A DNA stretch of 50,824 bases from Flavobacterium sp. ZT3R18. GTDB taxonomy: Bacteria; Bacteroidota; Bacteroidia; Flavobacteriales; Flavobacteriaceae. A program made the position numbers and the translations under genes. Positions 1-8,577 of the stretch are shown here, piece after piece. The DNA lies in the NCBI RefSeq assembly GCF_007097385.1, contig NZ_VJZS01000027.1, positions 1 through 50,824 on the forward strand. The letters are read 5' to 3'. Within the stretch, counting starts at the first letter, position 1; each line of letters starts with the position of its first letter. The notes under the pieces were generated by a model that worked only from the letters and a program-made list of their open reading frames with translations, was not told the origin of the DNA and ran no database searches.

Positions 1-116
1 AAGCAAAGACACAATATTTAACAATTTAATCAAAAGGATGGTAAAGGCAGATAATATTTGCCATAAAGAAATAATATGTGATTAGGTACTGACCTCAATA
101 ACTCTTTTTTGATAAT

Positions 117-2153
117 CTATTGGGATAGTTTCTGAAGATTAAACACAACTTCAATTTTTGTTCCTTCTCCAATTTTTGATTCAACTTTAAATTGCCCTTT
201 CAAAGAATTCGTTCTTTCTTTCATATTACTCAATCCGATACCGCCTTTTTTACTTATAAGATCAAATCCTTGTCCATCATCACTAATGCTCATTTTTAAA
301 ATATTGCTATCCTTTCTCTCTATTTTTACCTCACATTTTTTGGCATTTGCATATTTATTAACATTCAAAATAGCCTCTTGAATGATACGGTATAAATTGA
401 TCTTATATATATTTTCCACGCTTTCCCATTCAAACATTCCATCATTTTCGTATTTGAACTGAGTGTTGGTAAACTCTTTTTGATTTTCGACTAAACTAGT
501 CAATAATACATTAAAATCATTACCATCAAACAAAGAACCTTTATTTAAGTCATGCGATATCATTCTAAGTTCGTACTCAATATTTTGCAATTCCAGAATA
601 TATACTTTTCTTTTCTCAATTGTTTCTTCGTCTATTAAAGTATTAAAGAAACCTAAATTCATTCGAACACCATAAATTTTATTCATCACGCCATCATGCA
701 ATTCTTTTGCAATTCTGGTCTTCTCATTATCTTTTGCAATATCAATTTTTTTGTTTTGTTCTGTCAATAATTGAAATATCTCTTCATTAGCAGTTTTCTG
801 TTTCTTAAAAAACTCTAACTCTTTATTTCTATATTTTAAATACCGCAAAGCAATAATTAATCCCAGTAATAAAATTAACCCAAACGAAACAATTAAAATA
901 TAAAAGTTCTCTCTTGTCAAAACTTTATTTTCATCCTCTATTCTTGAAGTTTCATATTCAATTCTGGCATACTTATTATGAGCATTTTTTTGAACTAGAT
1001 TAATACTGTCACTTACTTTAATGTATTCGTTTGCATAAAACAACCTATTATTCTTATCCAATTCGGACAGCAATTTTAAGGAAGCTAAAATTTCATTACT
1101 GTTTTTAATTTTAATAGCTAATTGATTCGCTTCCTTTAAAATTTTAATTGATTTTAGTGTATCCTTCTGAGTTAAAAAATATTCTCCTATATGGATCTTT
1201 TTATACAAAACATCAGACTCAACACCTATACTATCTACAATTCGTAAGGATTCAAGAAACATGGAATCAACATTTTTATAATTCCCACTTTTCATCTTAG
1301 AATAAGCCAAATTACTCAAAACATTAGCATATAAAATTGGTGATTTCTTTTTTAAATCTTCTGAAAGTAACCGTTGTAATTGGTCTATGGACTTGGAATA
1401 TTCCTCTTTTAAATCATATAAATTACATATATTTATAACAGAAATTAAATTGTAATTATCTATTTCATTTCTGTCTTTACCATTGCTTTTAATTTTTTCT
1501 AAACCGCTCAAAGCTAATTTATGATATCGTAAGGCTTCATCGTAATTGACCAATTTTTCTAAACAATTTCCCATTAATGTATTACAAGAATAAATCAAAC
1601 GGTGATTGGTAGAATTTTTTAAATACAACAATGCTTTAGAAATTTCAACTTCACATTCTACATAATTTCCGTCATAAAATAAAACATAGGCTTTATTAAA
1701 TAACATTCTGCCCATATTATCATAATCATGAATTTTATAATATAATTTCTCAGCTTGTAAATAATAAAAGTATGCACTATCCTTTTTTGTGCTTCGATAG
1801 CAATCCCCCACATAGTATAATGCCTTAGGGATTCTGACACTATCCTTAGCCTGCTTAGACAATTGCAAAGCCTTTAAACTGAAAGATAAAGATTTTTCTA
1901 AATTATCAATGTAATAATATTCCGTTGCGACTTTTAAATATATTTCTCTGACGATGGAATCATTTTCTTTAGATTTTAATAAATCCCCAATTGAATCTAA
2001 GTAGTTTTCTTTTTTATTTTTTTCTAAACCTTCTAAATAAGTTTTATTAAATAAAGGCGTGCTGCTTTTTACATAAGCACCCGAATGATTCTCTTGGCAT
2101 GAAAAAAAAAAGAATAGTGGCAGTAAACAGATTATTTTAGTAAGAGTACTCAA
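117..2153 (-). CDS. TPR-containing sensor histidine kinase (HisKA_3/NarX-type)
   Basis: Predicted two-component sensor kinase of 678 residues. An N-terminal export signal ends in a possible lipobox (FFFFSC). Helical TPR-like repeats cover about residues 60-390 and a coiled stretch follows. A single membrane helix lies at about 412-440. The cytoplasmic transmitter carries the phosphoacceptor in KELHDG (His near 485), as in HisKA_3 kinases, and the ATPase domain shows DDGQGFD and GGIGLSNM motifs. In this family the kinase autophosphorylates and passes phosphate to a LuxR/NarL-type regulator. The divergent regulator at 2600-3274 is the likely partner, although a small lipoprotein gene lies between them. 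The start is TTG, and no upstream ATG in frame would keep the signal peptide. The signal sensed is unknown. Confidence 0.9.
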   Translation of the reverse strand: MSTLTKIICLLPLFFFFSCQENHSGAYVKSSTPLFNKTYLEGLEKNKKENYLDSIGDLLKSKENDSIVREIYLKVATEYYYIDNLEKSLSFSLKALQLSKQAKDSVRIPKALYYVGDCYRSTKKDSAYFYYLQAEKLYYKIHDYDNMGRMLFNKAYVLFYDGNYVECEVEISKALLYLKNSTNHRLIYSCNTLMGNCLEKLVNYDEALRYHKLALSGLEKIKSNGKDRNEIDNYNLISVINICNLYDLKEEYSKSIDQLQRLLSEDLKKKSPILYANVLSNLAYSKMKSGNYKNVDSMFLESLRIVDSIGVESDVLYKKIHIGEYFLTQKDTLKSIKILKEANQLAIKIKNSNEILASLKLLSELDKNNRLFYANEYIKVSDSINLVQKNAHNKYARIEYETSRIEDENKVLTRENFYILIVSFGLILLLGLIIALRYLKYRNKELEFFKKQKTANEEIFQLLTEQNKKIDIAKDNEKTRIAKELHDGVMNKIYGVRMNLGFFNTLIDEETIEKRKVYILELQNIEYELRMISHDLNKGSLFDGNDFNVLLTSLVENQKEFTNTQFKYENDGMFEWESVENIYKINLYRIIQEAILNVNKYANAKKCEVKIERKDSNILKMSISDDGQGFDLISKKGGIGLSNMKERTNSLKGQFKVESKIGEGTKIEVVFNLQKLSQ

Positions 2154-2177
2154 ATTGCTATTATTATTTTATACTTT

Positions 2178-2185
2178 CAAATATA
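2178..2185 (-). promoter_or_regulatory. Bacteroidota -7 box of the histidine kinase gene
   Basis: Read on the minus strand this is TATATTTG, an exact match to the TAnnTTTG element of Bacteroidota promoters, about 25 bases before the TTG start of the kinase. No TTG at the usual -33 spacing is evident. The region upstream is occupied by a terminator hairpin, so the promoter call rests on the -7 box alone. Confidence 0.45.
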
Positions 2186-2189
2186 GTAT

Positions 2190-2242
2190 TTTAAAACAAG
2201 AGTACCATATGATTTACAAATAAATCATATGGTACTCTTGTT
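2190..2242 (-). terminator. Perfect 21-bp stem terminator
   Basis: Bases 2195-2215 and 2222-2242 are perfect reverse complements (21 pairs) around a six-base loop. On the minus strand the stem is followed by a short T-rich run. It lies just downstream of the small lipoprotein gene and should end its transcript before the kinase promoter. Confidence 0.85.
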
Positions 2243-2262
2243 ACAATTAATTATGTCTTAAA

Positions 2263-2487
2263 CTATCTTGGTGGTATTGGATTAATTGGATCACCATCTT
2301 CCTCAGTCATTTTTACAGCAGTAGAATCAACACCTTTTGCAGTTAATTCATTTTTCAAAACAGACTGCGGTGTATTAAACTCTTTAGTTTTAACTCCCTG
2401 AACATCATAATTATCCTCATCATTAGAACATGAATAAGTTAGTACAGCAATCAAAACTAGTCCGGCAATGTATAATTTATTTTTCAT
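2263..2487 (-). CDS. Small predicted lipoprotein
   Basis: This 74-residue protein has a type II signal peptide with a lipobox (LTYSC), so the mature protein of about 55 residues should be attached to a membrane through its N-terminal cysteine. The mature part is acidic and polar, ends in a proline-rich tail (INPIPPR), and matches no family I recognise. It has its own strong terminator and sits between a sensor kinase and a response regulator gene, so it may be a target or accessory of that two-component system. That link comes only from position. Confidence 0.7.
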   Translation of the reverse strand: MKNKLYIAGLVLIAVLTYSCSNDEDNYDVQGVKTKEFNTPQSVLKNELTAKGVDSTAVKMTEEDGDPINPIPPR

Positions 2488-2545
2488 GAAAATATTAGTT
2501 AAAGTTAAACATCATCTACTACAAATTAACATCTTTACTTTCTTT

Positions 2546-2572
2546 AAATATTACGGTTATTCCGTAATATTT
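2546..2572. promoter_or_regulatory. 11-bp inverted repeat, candidate operator
   Basis: AAATATTACGG and CCGTAATATTT form a perfect 11-bp inverted repeat with a five-base spacer. It lies between the divergent lipoprotein and response-regulator genes, over the expected -33 region of the regulator promoter. Dyads placed like this often bind dimeric regulators, so autoregulation is possible. It is not followed by a T-run and is not a terminator. Confidence 0.5.
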
Positions 2573-2575
2573 AAT

Positions 2576-2583
2576 TAATTTTG
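2576..2583 (+). promoter_or_regulatory. -7 box of the response regulator gene
   Basis: TAATTTTG matches the Bacteroidota TAnnTTTG -7 element and lies 17 bases before the ATG at 2600. There is no clear -33 TTG, and the inverted repeat at 2546-2572 occupies that place. This short leader supports the ATG at 2600 over the TTG at 2591. Confidence 0.5.
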
Positions 2584-2599
2584 AAAGAAATTGGACAAA

Positions 2600-3274
2600 A
2601 TGAATATGCCCCTTACTATTTTGATCGTAGATGACCACCCAATGACCGTTGATAGCTATAGTAACCTTCTATCTGTTACCGCTTTTCAAGAGAACACGCC
2701 CAATTTTATAAAGAGCTATAATTGTCAGGATGCTTACAACAAAATACTTTTAAATCTAAAACAACATACGAATATTGATTTGGCCTTATTAGATATTAGC
2801 CTGCCTCCGTATATGGAGTTTAATATTGAAAATGGTATTGACCTGGCTTCGCTAATTAGACAAAAATTCAAAAACTGTAAAATCGTTCTACTTACAATGC
2901 ACAGTGAACCCTTTACAGTAGATAAAATCATTAAGGAAATAAACCCAGAAGGCTTTGTTTCTAAAAGTGATATTAATTTTGAATTATTTCCTATTATTTG
3001 TAAAAAAATCATGGATGGAGAGCTGTACCGAAGCCCCACTATAATTGAATCACAGAGAGAACTGCATAAAAGCAATATAAATTGGGATAAACACGATAGT
3101 CAGATTTTAGTCTTAATTTCACAAGGAGTTAAAACGGTTAATCTTCCCGACTATATTCCTCTTTCTATGAGTGCTATAGAAAAAAGAAAAGCGAATATAA
3201 AAGAACAGCTACTAATGGGGAAAGGCAGTGATAGAGATTTAATAAATAAAGCTAAAAAATTAGGATTATTGTAA
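2600..3274 (+). CDS. Response regulator, receiver plus LuxR-like C-terminal domain
   Basis: Predicted DNA-binding response regulator of 224 residues from the ATG at 2600 (a TTG nine bases upstream is possible but less likely). The receiver domain has the acidic pair in IVDDHP, the phosphoacceptor Asp near residue 65 in LLDISLP, a TMHSE switch and the conserved Lys in VSKSD. The C-terminal 70 residues resemble a helix-turn-helix of the LuxR/NarL class (ILVLISQGVKT, then AIEKRKANIKEQL), but the sequence is divergent. The partner is probably the TPR histidine kinase at 117-2153. Target genes are unknown. The flexirubin cluster lies nearby but no direct link is visible. Confidence 0.88.
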   Translation: MNMPLTILIVDDHPMTVDSYSNLLSVTAFQENTPNFIKSYNCQDAYNKILLNLKQHTNIDLALLDISLPPYMEFNIENGIDLASLIRQKFKNCKIVLLTMHSEPFTVDKIIKEINPEGFVSKSDINFELFPIICKKIMDGELYRSPTIIESQRELHKSNINWDKHDSQILVLISQGVKTVNLPDYIPLSMSAIEKRKANIKEQLLMGKGSDRDLINKAKKLGLL

Positions 3275-3361
3275 ATCCAGCTTAAGCACAAAATACTTAA
3301 AACAATAAACACCAATGCATTACATTTTTTTATAAAAAACAATTGTAATTTTAACAACAAA

Positions 3362-3395
3362 TTGTCCCTAACTAATAAGCTAACTTCTATTTTTG
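3362..3395 (+). promoter_or_regulatory. Promoter of the histone-like gene
   Basis: TATTTTTG at 3388-3395 fits the TAnnTTTG -7 consensus of Bacteroidota, and a TTG lies at 3362-3364, 23 bases upstream of it, at the long end of the accepted spacing. The ATG of the histone-H1-like gene follows 25 bases downstream. Confidence 0.55.
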
Positions 3396-3420
3396 CAGCC
3401 TAATTTAATAAAGCATTATC

Positions 3421-3597
3421 ATGAAAGATCTATTCGAAAAAATCACCGCCGAATTTGAAACATTAAAAACAGAAGCCGAACTACACATCGAAAAAGGAAA
3501 CAAATCAGCTGGAACAAGAGCTCGTAAATCAACTTTAGACTTAGAAAAATTGTTAAAAGAGTTTAGAAAAGTTTCTGTTGAAGAATCAAAAAAATAA
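3421..3597 (+). CDS. Histone H1-like protein (Hc1-type), 58 aa
   Basis: This small basic protein begins MKDLFEKITAEFE and contains GNKSAGTRARKSTLDLEKLL, the pattern I associate with short histone-H1/Hc1-like proteins widespread in Bacteroidota. They are thought to bind DNA non-specifically and help compact the nucleoid. It is all helix-forming and rich in Lys, Arg and Glu, with no signal peptide. It has its own promoter-like element and a good terminator, so it is probably a single-gene unit. The family assignment is from pattern recall. Confidence 0.85.
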   Translation: MKDLFEKITAEFETLKTEAELHIEKGNKSAGTRARKSTLDLEKLLKEFRKVSVEESKK

Positions 3598-3614
3598 GAT
3601 CCTTTTTAGTTATT

Positions 3615-3645
3615 AGCCCTTCATATTTTCTGGAGGGCTTTTTTT
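3615..3645 (+). terminator. Terminator of the histone-like gene
   Basis: AGCCCTTC pairs with GGAGGGCT (eight pairs including one G-U) around a nine-base loop and is followed by seven T residues. It begins 17 bases after the stop codon of the histone-like gene. Confidence 0.85.
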
Positions 3646-3745
3646 AAGGTTCATGCTAGAAATTTAAAAATTTAGTTGGCTATTCATTTATTGCTTAAAA
3701 ATCAAAGAACCGCTATAAATCTTTAAACAATTTATGGGCAATCAG

Positions 3746-3920
3746 TATTTTATGATTTCATTGGTTCCGGCATAAATACGCGCCACACGCCTATAGTCAT
3801 ACCTATAGGCAATAGGGTACCACATATAACCATACACTCCAAATAATTACAAATATTCATCAACAACCTGTCCGTACATATCGGTTGCCGAATATTTAAT
3901 CATTGAGACGCTTTTGGTTG
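3746..3920 (-). pseudogene. Decayed C-terminal fragment of an acyl-CoA dehydrogenase
   Basis: Read on the minus strand in one frame, this stretch gives KSVSMIKYSATDMYGQVVDE, then a stop, then GVYGYMW, YPIA and RVARIYAGTNEIIK. This is the C-terminal signature of acyl-CoA dehydrogenases (usually ...VVDECLQLHGGYGYM..., ...RIYAGTNEIM...). The stop at the expected Gln looks like a CAA-to-TAA change. The charged residues after YPIA have become Tyr or Arg, and the reading breaks off right after the NEI motif. No start or upstream domains remain. I see a gene relic, not a functional gene. In live copies this enzyme introduces a double bond into acyl-CoA using FAD. Confidence 0.75.
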
Positions 3921-4081
3921 TTAATTTATGGTCTAACACATAGAAACAAAGATTTTGTAAAAAAAAGAACACATTTCTTTCACATAGACAGCTATGTGCG
4001 TTAAAATAAGTAAAACACCTACTTTTGAACTTAGAAAATCTATGTTGCTATGTATTGAAAATAATTACAACCAACGGGTTA
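3921..4081. other. Intergenic stretch without genes, small palindromes
   Basis: No coding potential was seen. CACATAG and CTATGTG flank four bases near 3981-3998, and related fragments (CTATGTTGCTATG) occur near 4042. These resemble the small palindromic fillers frequent between flavobacterial genes. The stretch lies beyond the 3' end of the flexirubin operon, so any transcript end for that operon falls here, but no strong stem with a T-run was identified. Confidence 0.4.
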
Positions 4082-5377
4082 TTACATGCTTTTTCTATTA
4101 TCAAAAAAATGAATTGGTTTTCTACTCATCGGATTAAAGATTAAAGGTTTTAAAGCTTCATTCGTAGTAAACTCTATTTTGGGAGTTACCCGTAATTTGG
4201 CTCTAAAATGATCTTTTAATTCCTGTAGAAAAAAGGGTGTTGGGTTCTTAACCGCAATTTTAATCAGAATCTCATCGGTTCCTAATTCATTGGTAGAAAT
4301 CTCTATGATATGGCTTTCGATTGCATCAAAATCATTCAATACATCATTCATTGCAGGAGGGTACAACGTGGTTCCTTTGTATTTTATCATGTGCTGTTTT
4401 CTTCCAATAACGGGACCTACACGCAATGTGTTTCGACCACACAAACAAGGGTCGGTATGCAATTGTACAATATCGCCCGTTTTGAAGCGAACTAGCGGCA
4501 TGGCTTCAATTCCTAAAGTGGTAAACGTTAATTCACCGGATTCTCCATTTTTTACTGGATTATTGTTTTCATCCAATACTTCCACAATAATCAGCTCGGG
4601 ATGATGGTGTCCTCCTACTCCATGCTCACATTCGGTAAAAGCCGTGCTCATTTCGGTAGAAGCATAGGTAGAGAATAATTTAATATCCCATTTGTCCGTT
4701 ATTTTTTTAGACAAAACATTCATCGTGAAATCTTGATTTCTCAAAGATTCCCCAATACAAATAGCGCCTTTTACACTAGAATTATTGATATCGATATTGT
4801 GATTCTCAGCGTATTCAATCATTTTAAGTAAAAATGAAGGGACGGTAATCAAATGGGTTGGTTTGTATTTCAAGATAGAATCCCATTGCAATTCCGGTAT
4901 TCCAGCGCCCACACGAATGACACCCACTTTCATTTTTCGAAGGCCCAAAAAATAAGCCAATCCTGCCATGAAACGACGGTCGATTGTAGTCATCAGTTGC
5001 ACCACATCACCTTCTTTTATCCCTGCACAATCAAACGAAATAGCTTCATTATACGCCAATCGATCCAAATCTTTGTCGGTTAACCCAAAAGTAACGGGAT
5101 CTCCCAAAGTGCCCGATGTAGTGGCATAATCAATAATTTTATTGGGTGGAACACATAGAAAATCATCATTGTATTTTTGTAAATCTTCTTTTTTAGTAAT
5201 TGGCAAAAGTGACAAATCCTCCAGCGTTTTTATACTATTACTATCAATATTATTTTTAGAAAACAGCCCTTTATAAAAAGGAGAATGTTCATTTACATAG
5301 CTCAAAACTTCCATTAACTTTTGCTCTTGAAACGTTTTAATTTCAGCTAAAGTAGCCGTTTCTATCTTTGGAATCAT
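4082..5377 (-). CDS. Adenylate-forming ligase, phenylacetate-CoA ligase (PaaK)-like
   Basis: This 431-residue AMP-forming acyl ligase of the PaaK type has the phosphate-binding loop TTSGTLGDPV at about residues 86-95, a YASTEMSTAFTECEHG motif near 238-253, and FKTGDIV followed by a Cys-rich CLCGR segment near 300. The family activates aromatic acids as acyl-AMP and transfers them to CoA or an acyl carrier protein. Because a tyrosine ammonia-lyase heads the same gene string, I infer that this enzyme activates 4-hydroxycinnamate as the starter for the aryl polyene. It is the last gene of the string and overlaps the preceding gene by an ATGA-type four-base junction. The carrier (CoA or ACP) is not resolved by sequence. 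Confidence 0.85.
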   Translation of the reverse strand: MIPKIETATLAEIKTFQEQKLMEVLSYVNEHSPFYKGLFSKNNIDSNSIKTLEDLSLLPITKKEDLQKYNDDFLCVPPNKIIDYATTSGTLGDPVTFGLTDKDLDRLAYNEAISFDCAGIKEGDVVQLMTTIDRRFMAGLAYFLGLRKMKVGVIRVGAGIPELQWDSILKYKPTHLITVPSFLLKMIEYAENHNIDINNSSVKGAICIGESLRNQDFTMNVLSKKITDKWDIKLFSTYASTEMSTAFTECEHGVGGHHHPELIIVEVLDENNNPVKNGESGELTFTTLGIEAMPLVRFKTGDIVQLHTDPCLCGRNTLRVGPVIGRKQHMIKYKGTTLYPPAMNDVLNDFDAIESHIIEISTNELGTDEILIKIAVKNPTPFFLQELKDHFRAKLRVTPKIEFTTNEALKPLIFNPMSRKPIHFFDNRKSM

Positions 5378-7044
5378 TGTAGTTTTCTTTTAATTTTTTT
5401 TAAATATCTCTCCACTTCTTCTTTGTTAGGAAGCGTTGTAATCTCTTTGGTTAAGCTAATTTCAAATTGCTCTTGTGCCAATTTATATGCTGCCTTTTGA
5501 TAAAAATATAGACCCACTTTGTAATAAACAATCCAATAATCTGGGTTCAACGATTGGTAATTTTCTATAAAACTCGTTGGTATCTCTTTTTCATCTGCTA
5601 AAAAAGCATCGATTTTCCGATCTTCTATTCGGAACAATTCGTAATTTTTGTAAGCGACCGTTTCTAGAAAAGGGTCTTTGGGTATATTTAGCTTTTCGTT
5701 TTCTAATGAAACTATTGAATCGTTAATTTTTCTATTACTAAATATTGCATTCAAATCATAACAAACAAATTCCCCAAGTTGATACGGATTTGCCGATACC
5801 CAAACCAGTTTTTGAGCTGGCTTAAAAACAATTCCGTGATGTGCCAGTAATTGATTCAATGCTTTTTCGTTTCCGTAACCCAAAGGTAAATTATTTAAGC
5901 CGTCTTTGTTTCTTAAAATAGAAACGGCTATTTGGGGATTTATCTTTTTATTTTCATCTAAAAGTTGCGTCATTCTATCGTATCTGTATTGAGAATGACT
6001 GTTTTTAATTTGGTCTTTATTCCTTTTATTCCCTTTTAAAGCATCACTCTGAAAATGATTGGAACAAATTAACTGATTGCTATTTTCTACATCAAAAACA
6101 TCTAAATTATCTGGGGAAATTTCAATCAAGATGGCTTTATTATCCTTGGCACTTCCTACCATGATGGACTCTGAGACAAACACTTTACTTCTTTTAGCAA
6201 TCGCAATCGCTTCGTCTATAGTTGAGGCATACTGCAAAATTTCTCTAGTCAAAATAGAGATCGGTGTCTTGGCTATTAAAGGGATCTTAGACTTGCCGGC
6301 ATTAATGGTAAGCGTTAATCCTTCTAAATTCATACCGGAGCATACCCCTATCATACCCGGCCAAGTTACCATCATAAAGGGATGTCCTTCTTTTGGATTG
6401 ATAAAGGCTACGATTTTATCTTTTGCGAAAGCATCGCCTGCATTAAAGTCAAAATTTCTGCCCAGAATTAAACTTCCATCTTCGGATTTATCTCCCCAAA
6501 CTGCAAAAGAAGTACAGCCTACCATAGCCAAATCTTGAACAGCATGCCCAATATCATGAGCACCGTGTAAATATAAATCTCTTAAAAAATTAGGGGCTAT
6601 ATAATCCAAATCTTTCGGTGCGTACCTAGAAATACCATAAATTTCAGATTGAAATTCATTGGTAACATTGAGATATAATTTCCTATTGTACCATTTTAGA
6701 AAACTTCGTAATGCTTGTTTTTTAAAATGAGAAGGAACTATATCATTAATTTTATCAAAGAAAACATACTCCTGTTTTTTCAACAGTGAATCCGTCAAAC
6801 TCCCAATAGCCATACCTCTTTCTAGAGGATCGCCGGCTACATAAAGTTCCCACAGATCATACTTGTTTTTGAGCAGGAAATTATTACCCGTATAAAAAAC
6901 ACTATTCGACTGCTTTTTTACTATTGGAACAGCTTTTTCAAATCCTGTCAAATCTGGTTGATGATGCATTGAATTGGATGTACCACAAGAAGCAACTAAA
7001 AAAATAGAAACAATTAAAATAATATACCCAATTTGCTTTTTCAT
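5374..7044 (-). CDS. Lipoprotein of the C45 acyltransferase/hydrolase (Ntn) family
   Basis: This 556-residue protein has a lipoprotein signal peptide (IFLVASC, Cys20) and a central domain of the C45/penicillin acyltransferase-like Ntn family. The likely nucleophile is Cys177 in VGCTSFAVWG, followed by SLILGRNFDF and, later, GMIGVCSGMN and LTLTINA. Members of this family mature by self-cleavage before the Cys and hydrolyse or form amide or ester bonds. About 110 C-terminal residues look helical and TPR-like. It overlaps the PaaK-like ligase by four bases. It should be exported and lipid-anchored, so it could acylate or process the pigment after export. That role is inferred. Confidence 0.8.
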   Translation of the reverse strand: MKKQIGYIILIVSIFLVASCGTSNSMHHQPDLTGFEKAVPIVKKQSNSVFYTGNNFLLKNKYDLWELYVAGDPLERGMAIGSLTDSLLKKQEYVFFDKINDIVPSHFKKQALRSFLKWYNRKLYLNVTNEFQSEIYGISRYAPKDLDYIAPNFLRDLYLHGAHDIGHAVQDLAMVGCTSFAVWGDKSEDGSLILGRNFDFNAGDAFAKDKIVAFINPKEGHPFMMVTWPGMIGVCSGMNLEGLTLTINAGKSKIPLIAKTPISILTREILQYASTIDEAIAIAKRSKVFVSESIMVGSAKDNKAILIEISPDNLDVFDVENSNQLICSNHFQSDALKGNKRNKDQIKNSHSQYRYDRMTQLLDENKKINPQIAVSILRNKDGLNNLPLGYGNEKALNQLLAHHGIVFKPAQKLVWVSANPYQLGEFVCYDLNAIFSNRKINDSIVSLENEKLNIPKDPFLETVAYKNYELFRIEDRKIDAFLADEKEIPTSFIENYQSLNPDYWIVYYKVGLYFYQKAAYKLAQEQFEISLTKEITTLPNKEEVERYLKKIKRKLQ

Positions 7045-7053
7045 TTACTAAAT

Positions 7054-8577
7054 CTATCTTGATGCTATAGTTGAATTAATTTTATCGACCAAATATTCTT
7101 TCCCTACAATTTCAGAACACGTAACTACCGCACCAATGGTAACACCAAGAACGCCGTGCATATTAATACTTTGACCTGTTAAGAAAAGATTATCCAACTT
7201 CGTTTTGGAGGCTATAAAGGTCTTCATGGGGTTATTAGAATCCTTTTCATACCCATACATATTCCCCTTGTGCCCACCTATATAATCCCTATACGAAAGC
7301 GGTGTCGAAGTATGAACCGACTTAATACACTCTTTTATACCAGGAAATTTGAGCTCTATTTCGTGTAGAAATCGTGCTGTTTTTCTGGATTTAAAATCTT
7401 CATAACTTTCGCCTCTATCTTCTTTTTCGGCTGTTGTATTACTGGTATGCTCCCATTTTTTTACATCCTCAAATTTCATGTAGGTTATAAAAGTCATTCC
7501 CTCTGCCCAACCAGTATCTTTTTTAGAAGCATTCATAGAGGCCATAAATGCTTTTGGCCATGACCCTTCGGTATATTCATGTGCTGTCCAAACTTCATTA
7601 CTATCCTTAAAATGGTAGTAATTACGATTCAAATATTTAAAAGTATCGGGTTTAAAAACGATATACAAACTAAATGCTGAAACTCCCCCTTCTAAACTCG
7701 AAATTCTGTTGACAAAGGCTTTTCTAAAGTTGTTTTCTCCAGCCATTTTTAATGTGGCTTTTGGATCTACATTAGAAACAAAATACTGGGCAGAAACAGC
7801 AGAACCGTCTTTCATCTTAGCCGTATTTACAGCATTATCGGTTACTACCAGTTCTACAACTTCTTTGTATTTATACACTTCGCCGCCGTGTTTTTTGAGT
7901 TGTTTTATTAATTGCTTCGTAATTTGACTCCCTCCATTGATACAACGCCAAGCACTTTGCATATAGGAATTCACGGATAATGCGTGTACGTACAAAGGCG
8001 ATTTATCGGCAATTCCACCATAAAGAAAGTTGGTGCCTGCGAGTACAGCTCTCAACTTTTTATTCTCCGTTAATTCATCAATATACTGCTTAGCATTGAT
8101 TGATAAAATAGCATTATCATATTGACCTTCTGTCTTTAAATTATACAACGGAAACGAGTCACAGGTTTCAATAATATCTTTACAATATCTTTGAATCGTT
8201 TCTCTTTCTTCAGGAAACGATTTTACCAATTGATTTATAAAATTCTCATACCCTTGCGCATGTGGAAATTCTTGATTGCCATCCTCGAATGAAACAATAT
8301 CAAAACCATCTTCGTCTAATTGTTTGAGTTTCAAATCATCCATAATACCTAAATATTTAAAATATCGGTACAAATTCTGCCCTTCACTTAACCCACCTAT
8401 ATAATGAATCCCAGTATCAAAAATGGTTTTATCACGAACAAACGTTTGCAAATTACCCCCAAACTGATTGTTTTTTTCGAGCACACAAACACTGTATCCT
8501 TCTTTGGCTAGAATAATGGCAGAAACCAGTCCGCCCAATCCGCTACCTATTATAACTACATCGTACTGCTCTTTCAT
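7054..8577 (-). CDS. FAD-dependent oxidoreductase, phytoene desaturase (CrtI)-like
   Basis: This 507-residue flavoprotein opens with a Rossmann dinucleotide-binding motif (VVIIGSGLGGLVSAI, glycines near 11-16), a VLEKNNQFGGN segment and the C-terminal FAD motif near LFLTGQSINMHGVLG. This is the CrtI/CrtISO superfamily, which desaturates or isomerises polyenes. A second member lies at 28512-30167. A polyene reductase, desaturase or isomerase role in the pigment pathway is likely, but the exact substrate is not evident. Its start overlaps the end of the MMPL gene by four bases, indicating translational coupling. Confidence 0.85.
   Translation of the reverse strand: MKEQYDVVIIGSGLGGLVSAIILAKEGYSVCVLEKNNQFGGNLQTFVRDKTIFDTGIHYIGGLSEGQNLYRYFKYLGIMDDLKLKQLDEDGFDIVSFEDGNQEFPHAQGYENFINQLVKSFPEERETIQRYCKDIIETCDSFPLYNLKTEGQYDNAILSINAKQYIDELTENKKLRAVLAGTNFLYGGIADKSPLYVHALSVNSYMQSAWRCINGGSQITKQLIKQLKKHGGEVYKYKEVVELVVTDNAVNTAKMKDGSAVSAQYFVSNVDPKATLKMAGENNFRKAFVNRISSLEGGVSAFSLYIVFKPDTFKYLNRNYYHFKDSNEVWTAHEYTEGSWPKAFMASMNASKKDTGWAEGMTFITYMKFEDVKKWEHTSNTTAEKEDRGESYEDFKSRKTARFLHEIELKFPGIKECIKSVHTSTPLSYRDYIGGHKGNMYGYEKDSNNPMKTFIASKTKLDNLFLTGQSINMHGVLGVTIGAVVTCSEIVGKEYLVDKINSTIASR

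Noticed and set aside
2591..2602. TTG start of the response regulator at 2591
   Set aside because: The ATG at 2600 has a better start context and lies at a usual distance from the -7 box.
2734..3075. 113-codon open frame antisense to the response regulator
   Set aside because: The regulator has clear receiver motifs on the other strand; the antisense frame has none.
6077..6538. Open frame of 153 codons on the plus strand inside the C45-type gene
   Set aside because: It is antisense to a well-supported gene and lacks any recognisable motif or start context.
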